Shown: one piece after another, positions 59,267-64,000 of the stretch
Numbering within the stretch: the stretch's first letter is position 1
How the letters are laid out: each line of letters opens with the position of its first letter
Translations under genes and position numbers: made by a program
The notes under the pieces: generated by a model
Seen by the model: only the letters and a program-made list of their open reading frames with translations
Database searches by the model: none
Told to the model about the DNA's origin: nothing
NCBI GenBank assembly: GCA_950295325.1
Contig: OX485804.1
Location: 30,380,001 to 30,444,000 of the forward strand
Direction: 5' to 3'
Origin: Polytrichum commune
Lineage: Eukaryota > Streptophyta > Polytrichopsida > Polytrichales > Polytrichaceae
DNA: 64,000 nucleotides

Positions 59267-61237
59267 GAAATAACACTACTGATCATGAGGCTCCAACCAC
59301 CCCAACCACGCCCTTGGGTCTTGAGGGAACACACGGAGGAATGCTTCCACCCAGAGCACACGGCCACATAGCTCCCAGGTGGAGAGAGCTTCAAGGCGCC
59401 AACAACTGGGCTGGCCTGCTCAACCCCTTGGACGAAGATTTGAGAGCTGAGATCATACGGTATGGTGAATTCACCGAGGTCACCTACGACGCATTCGATT
59501 TTGATAAACACTCTCAGTACTGTGGGAGCTGCAAGTACAGCAAACAGAATCTGTTCAAAGAGGTCGAGCTCCATGACACGGGGTACACTGTCACCAGGTA
59601 AAAAATAATCACGAAACACTATCATGAACCTCTGACGTCAATCTCCGGAAAATTCATGCTCCGAGTAATGCATCACAATCCATTCGCTCCGGTTCTTCGA
59701 TATTTAGGACAGCTGTGTCCAAAACTACTTCTGTTGCTTTTAATGAATTGATGAGTTCTTATTTAAGAAAGAGGTGCAACATGCTCAGAAAGAAGGCATT
59801 GAGAGGCATCCATTGAGAGCATTTGTGTCTGGATTCGAATAGGTTTCGATCGACTTTCACATGTCGCAGTTTTTAGAAGAACTACAGAGAAGCAATGATT
59901 TTCTAGTAAAGCAGGAGTAGGTACTTACCATCCAGACTCCGACCGAGGGATTTCTTAAGTATCACTTCTAAGAATTTTTTATGAATAAATTGCTTAGAAT
60001 TTATAGTCTTGAACAACAATGCTTTCCCCGTAATATTCTACTTCTTTGTTCATTGAATTTCTTGATCGGTAGATCGTCTTCCCATCACCTTACAGCCGCG
60101 CGAGTACCTATATTATTAATCCTCTTGTGCTTCAACCTCAGGTACATCTACGCAACCGCAAATGTGGAAGTCCCCTACATTCTTACCAAATCTGAGCGCT
60201 CGGATGCGTGGAGCTCCAAATCGAACTGGATGGGCTACGTCGCGGTCACCACGGACGAGAACGAGATCAAGAGGCTTGGACGACGAGACATTCTGATTGT
60301 GTGGAGGGGCACACAAACCGGCTTGGAGTGGGCAGCCAATTTCGCAGACAAGTTGATTCCTGCCAGTGTCACCGACGCCAGCAAGCATGGGCACCTAACG
60401 CACATCAAGGTGGAAGCGGGATTCTTTAGCTTATACACATCGGCCAAAGAAGACTCCGAGTTCAACAAGATAAGTGCACAGGACCAGCTCGAGATGGAGA
60501 TTAGGAATCTAATCGAGCTTTACAAGAACGAGGAGCTCAGCATTACCGTTGCAGGCCATAGCCTGGGCTCCGCACTCGCCATTCTCAGTGCTTACGACTT
60601 GGCGGAGTCGGAGTTCAACAAGGTAACAGTTGGAGAGAAAAAAGTGACAATCCCTATCACGGTGTTCTCCTTTGCCGGTCCCCGGGTTGGAAACTTGGCG
60701 TTCAAGAAACGGATTGAAGAGATCGGGGTAAAGGTTCTCCGCATGGTGAATGTGAATGACAAGATACCGAAGGTGCCCGGGGTGATTATGAATGAGAATG
60801 CACCGCAGTTTCTGGAGAACGCGTTTGAGGATTTTCCTTGGACGTACTCCCATGTAGGAGTGAAATTGGAGTTGGATGACAAGCACTCCAAGCATCTGAA
60901 CCAAAAGGAGTCTGCTCTCTGGACGACGCACAACCTCGAGGTCTACTTGCACTTGGTGGATGGCTATGGCCGGTATGATAAGGTGCCAACCCGGGACCTT
61001 GTGTTGGTGAACAAGCGGTCCGGGTTTCTGAAGGACGACATATTTGTGCCGGAAGAGTGGTGGCAGCTCAAGCACAAGGGGCTGCAGTACATCCTGGAAC
61101 AGAGGAGGTGGTGCCAGCCATCAAGGGCTTTGGAGGATGTTCCTGTTCCACCGAAGCAGAAGACAGTCGACCAAGTGAAGACTCTCAAAGAAACTGGACA
61201 GATTGCTCAGATTGTACCAGTGCTATCTGTTCAATAG
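59263..61237 (+). CDS. Class II phospholipase A1 (DSEL/DAD1-like), paralogue B
   Basis: Two exons, 59263-59597 and 60142-61237, with a GT-AG intron in phase 2, encode 476 aa. The N-terminus has RWRELQGANNW, LDEDLRAEI and YDAFDFDKHS, as in paralogue A. Catalytic residues are Ser252 (GHSLG), Asp318 (NVNDKIPK) and His375 (HNLEVYLH). The C-terminal part has DDIFVPEEWWQLKHKG, also found in A. The family hydrolyses the sn-1 ester of membrane lipids. There is no transit peptide, as usual for class II, so a cytosolic location is expected. The start MGNNTT, like MGSLAT in A, carries Gly2 and Thr6. It lacks the second intron of A. The gene is on the same strand as A with about 18 kb of repeats between them, so the pair arose by tandem duplication. 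Confidence 0.94.
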
Positions 61238-62600
61238 GACTCGGTTTCTCTGCCTAGGCCAGCCTTGCCGGAGCAGGTCCTAGATACTAGATAGATCAAC
61301 TTCCTCTTGAAATCATGCACTCCTGCATTGTCAATCTGCAATGCTTCAATTGGAGATGTGATGTGGTGTATGAGGTAGAAGATAGTGAAGTGATTGTAAT
61401 AATTCAATAGAGTTCTAGAGGATGTTCTGGTTCCACCGAAGCATAACTAAGATAGTCGACCAAGTGAAAAATCTGAAACAATGTGGACAGATTTTTCGCA
61501 TTGTACCAGTGCAATCGGTTGATGAGGACTCGGTTTCTCTGCCTAGGCCAGGCCAGCCATCCTGCTGATGGATATCTTGTCACCGGGGAGGCCGTTTAGT
61601 GATAGCGGCCAAGTGACTTGTATAGTGAGAGTCTGCGGTACTTCAAGGCGAGTAGCATACTGAGTATTTTAGTGTCACAAGTGACTTAAAAAGTGTCTCG
61701 TATCCCTCTTCTTCTACTAGGATTGGAGAAGGTCCTAGATAGATCAACTTCCTCTTGATATCATGCAGCCTTGCATGGTATATCTGCAATGCGTCGATCT
61801 CGCCTAGAGATGTGATGTGGTGTATGGAGATGTCGACCTAGTTAAGAATCTCAAAGCAAGTGGACAGATTGCTCAGATTGTACCAGTTCATTATTCAGAG
61901 CAGGTCCTAGGACAGATCAATTTCCTCTTCCAATCATGAGGTCTTGCATTCAGAATCTGTAAAGCTTCAATCTTGCCTGGAGATCTGATGGGGTCTATGA
62001 TGTAGAAGATAGTGAAGTACTTATAATTATTCAATAAGTGGTAGATCTTAAGAGGATGTTCCGGTTATACCGAATTAGCAGAACACCGTGGACCGATTCA
62101 AGAATCTCAAAGAAAGTAAACAGATTGCTCAAGTTGTACCAATTCATGCTGTTGATGATGAGGATTGTCTGCAGGTCCTACCTAGATCAACTTCCTCCTG
62201 AAATCATGTTGTCTTCCATTGTGAATCTGGAATTCTTCGATCTCTTCTGGAGAACAGATGTGGTGTATGATGTGAATCGAAGATAGTGAAATACTTGTAA
62301 TGGTTTAATAGGTAGATCAGCTTTGGAGGATGTTCCAGTTCCACCGAGCAGAAGACAGTCGTCGACTAAGTAAAGTATCTCAATGAAAGTGGACGGATTG
62401 CTCAGATTGTACCAGTGGATTCAGTTGATGAGGAGATTGTCTGCCTAGGCTAGGCAACCAATCACCGGAGCAGGTCCTAAGCAGATCAACTTCCTCTTGA
62501 AATCATGCAGTCTTGCATTGAGAATCTGCAATTCTTCTACCTCGCCTCAAATCTGCTGTGGTGTACTCGATACATTTACAAGATAGTAAAGTTTGTGAAA
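61238..62600 (+). repeat. Tandem array of the phospholipase B 3' end
   Basis: Downstream of the stop, four degenerate copies repeat the last 30-40 codons plus the 3' UTR of paralogue B. They begin at about 61411, 61827, 62041 and 62311. Each copy reuses 'gaggatgttc-ggttccaccga', 'ctcaaagaaa-tggacagatt', 'gctcagattgtaccagt', then the 3' UTR blocks 'gatcaacttcctcttgaaat' and 'gatgtggtgtatga'. The first extra copy carries an inserted or unique stretch at about 61566-61720. Frames are broken in all copies. The unit is about 220-420 bp. Confidence 0.85.
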
Positions 62601-62817
62601 TTGTTCACAAATCCCTTGAACAAAGCTTCCTTTCGTGGGGAAAGTGTTTAAAATGACTGTTCGATCTGTTCCAGTAAGACCGAGGTTCACCAGCTTCTTC
62701 TTTCGAGCCGGCAGGAATTACAAGAGAAATTGGTGTTCAGTCATCTTAATTCTCGGTTGTACAATGCAATAGAATCAATTTGAATCCCAAACCAAAATAA
62801 AAAATTTGTGAAAGGGC

Positions 62818-62945
62818 AGCTCCCAATGACAGCTGGTCTTCTTTTGGTGATCAAGCCGTGCAGTTATCTGAAGAATGATGAGTATCTGCCGAAAGAATGA
62901 TGGGAGCAGTTTAGGTTCGGATGCTCTAGTGCCACCGATGATAGA
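62818..62945 (+). pseudogene. C-terminal fragment of a third phospholipase A1
   Basis: One frame reads LLVIKPCSYLKNDEYLPKE, then a stop, then WEQF. This aligns with LVLVNKRSGFLKDDIFVPEE-WWQL of paralogue B. The stop replaces the first Trp of the WW pair (TGG to TGA). The sequence is more diverged than the array copies just upstream, so it belongs to a different, older paralogue. No N-terminal or catalytic part is found. Confidence 0.75.
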
Positions 62946-64000
62946 AGTACTTGTCCTTCATTTTACGAGCACATATTGTAAACGTTTTGGTTAATCTTCA
63001 TGCCCCACGCTTCAATATAATTGTTTGGCTAACGGTGGTATTGGTAGCTCATCACATGACTTCACTACATGGCAACGTGATCTAATTCCTTCCTCAATAA
63101 AAAGGATATTCTATCATTTTCCCTTGAATATATCAGTTCTCTCCCAGCACTGTTCTTGCAAAATTAAGTCCATCTGTATTTCTTCAATCAGCTGGCCCGC
63201 GACACCGTTGTAATCTATCAGTACATATAGAGCAGAGTTAATAACGTCGCTTGTAGAGGGATATGGTCATGGAGTTCTTTTGTCTCGCGTATCAACGTTG
63301 CAGATATGTATTCATTGGATCGACCTTCGTATATGCTTAAGAAAAATCTCTCTAGTGAAAAAACATAGCGATATTAAAAATTGTCTCTGCTTTCTGCGGA
63401 TTTCAAACGTTGTGTACTCGGAGACATAAAGGACCGGCCATGGCCGGAAATATAGCGTAATCAGGTTCAAGTCCTCTCAGAATGAAGACTCTAGACAATT
63501 CTGACCTAAGCCATTCAATTCGAAGGTATCAAAGGAACATCAAGTTCATTCAAGTGCACACAATTTTATCTAGATTACTGACTCAGTAGATGTTTGTAGC
63601 CTAGATACACCCTGCCATTTCACCAGTTGACAGCAAAAAGAGTTGATCGTATGAACAGATTGAAACATTCATAACTTATCAGAAATGCGAACGTCTACTC
63701 TGAGAAGTCGGAGCTGCTACGCATGTTAAATTTCACCTCGTAATCAGCAGAATCATGCTGCACCATTCGATTATTCAAACGGCCTGATATAAAATTTGGC
63801 TTCCTCCTAGAGATTCTGCCCTCCGGTACCTCTATCTTTATCTGTAGGCTCTAACTAGATCGACCCCAAGATTTGACACCTCGATAGACGTCATGAAGGA
63901 AATAAAGTTCTTAGAAAGTCACTATTTACAGGGGGCGTAATATTAGTTTAAAACAAACCCTTCCCGCAATGCATGTACGCTCTTGTTATGTTCGGGGAAA
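62946..64000. other. Intergenic end of window, no gene recognised
   Basis: Only short frames without motifs are seen. It may contain 3' flank of the pseudogene copy or the edge of a gene outside the window. Confidence 0.4.

Noticed and set aside
61411-62600. Repeated units considered as a CRISPR array
   Set aside because: The units are long, degenerate copies of a plant gene's 3' end, without short conserved repeats and unique spacers. The genome is eukaryotic.
1-64000. tRNA, rRNA or other structured RNA genes
   Set aside because: I looked for T-loop signatures (GGTTCGAATCC type) and found only isolated partial matches without the rest of a cloverleaf.

Overview
This window looks like nuclear DNA of a land plant. 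The protein-coding genes have GT-AG introns with consistent phases. Two of them are class II (DAD1/DSEL-like) phospholipase A1 genes, a plant family. The space between genes is filled with plant-type MITEs, PIF/Harbinger, CACTA, copia and LINE sequence. The species is not fixed by the sequence. The LINE and the F-box gene feel closer to bryophytes or other early-diverging land plants than to grasses or typical eudicots, but that is an impression, not a result.

Real genes are few. (1) 9366-13138, minus strand: a six-exon gene for a YbaK/prolyl-tRNA-editing-domain protein (241 aa), rebuilt here from small exons. (2) 18480-19259, plus: a single-exon 259-aa F-box protein with two tandem XPA-like motifs. 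(3) 36689-37444, plus: a candidate two-exon gene for a small protein with a mitochondrial-type N-terminus. (4) 37671-41065 and (5) 59263-61237, plus: two tandem phospholipase A1 paralogues (483 and 476 aa, both with complete Ser-Asp-His triads). The second is followed by a degenerate array of copies of its own 3' end and by a broken C-terminal fragment of a further paralogue. Weaker candidates are a coiled-coil exon group at 22086-23166 and an orphan terminal exon at 36024-36129.

Mobile DNA dominates the rest. 0.7-2 kb: two foldback MITEs of one family. 3.0-3.6 kb: an inverted repeat, followed by a cluster of heat-shock elements. 4.2-4.6 kb: a MITE with 8-bp target duplications. 15.9-16.4 and 25.4-25.9 kb: two inverted copies of a 500-bp MITE. 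26.2-26.6 kb: a related MITE. 27.6-31.0 kb: a complete PIF/Harbinger transposon with TIRs, TAA duplication, an intact Myb/SANT-like ORF1 and a decayed DDE transposase. 43.6-48.1 kb: a decayed LINE split by a 1.55-kb solo LTR. 48.7-49.1 kb: a Stowaway-like MITE. 51.9-53.8 kb: a nested Harbinger-type composite. 53.8-57.3 kb: a copia element with both LTRs, itself containing a 1-kb CACTA element.

The most unusual signals are the 3'-end tandem array behind the second phospholipase gene, the intron present in one paralogue but not the other, the F-box/XPA-like protein, a short repeat dispersed five times in one orientation, the heat-shock-element cluster, and the shared TIR core that links many of the MITEs.
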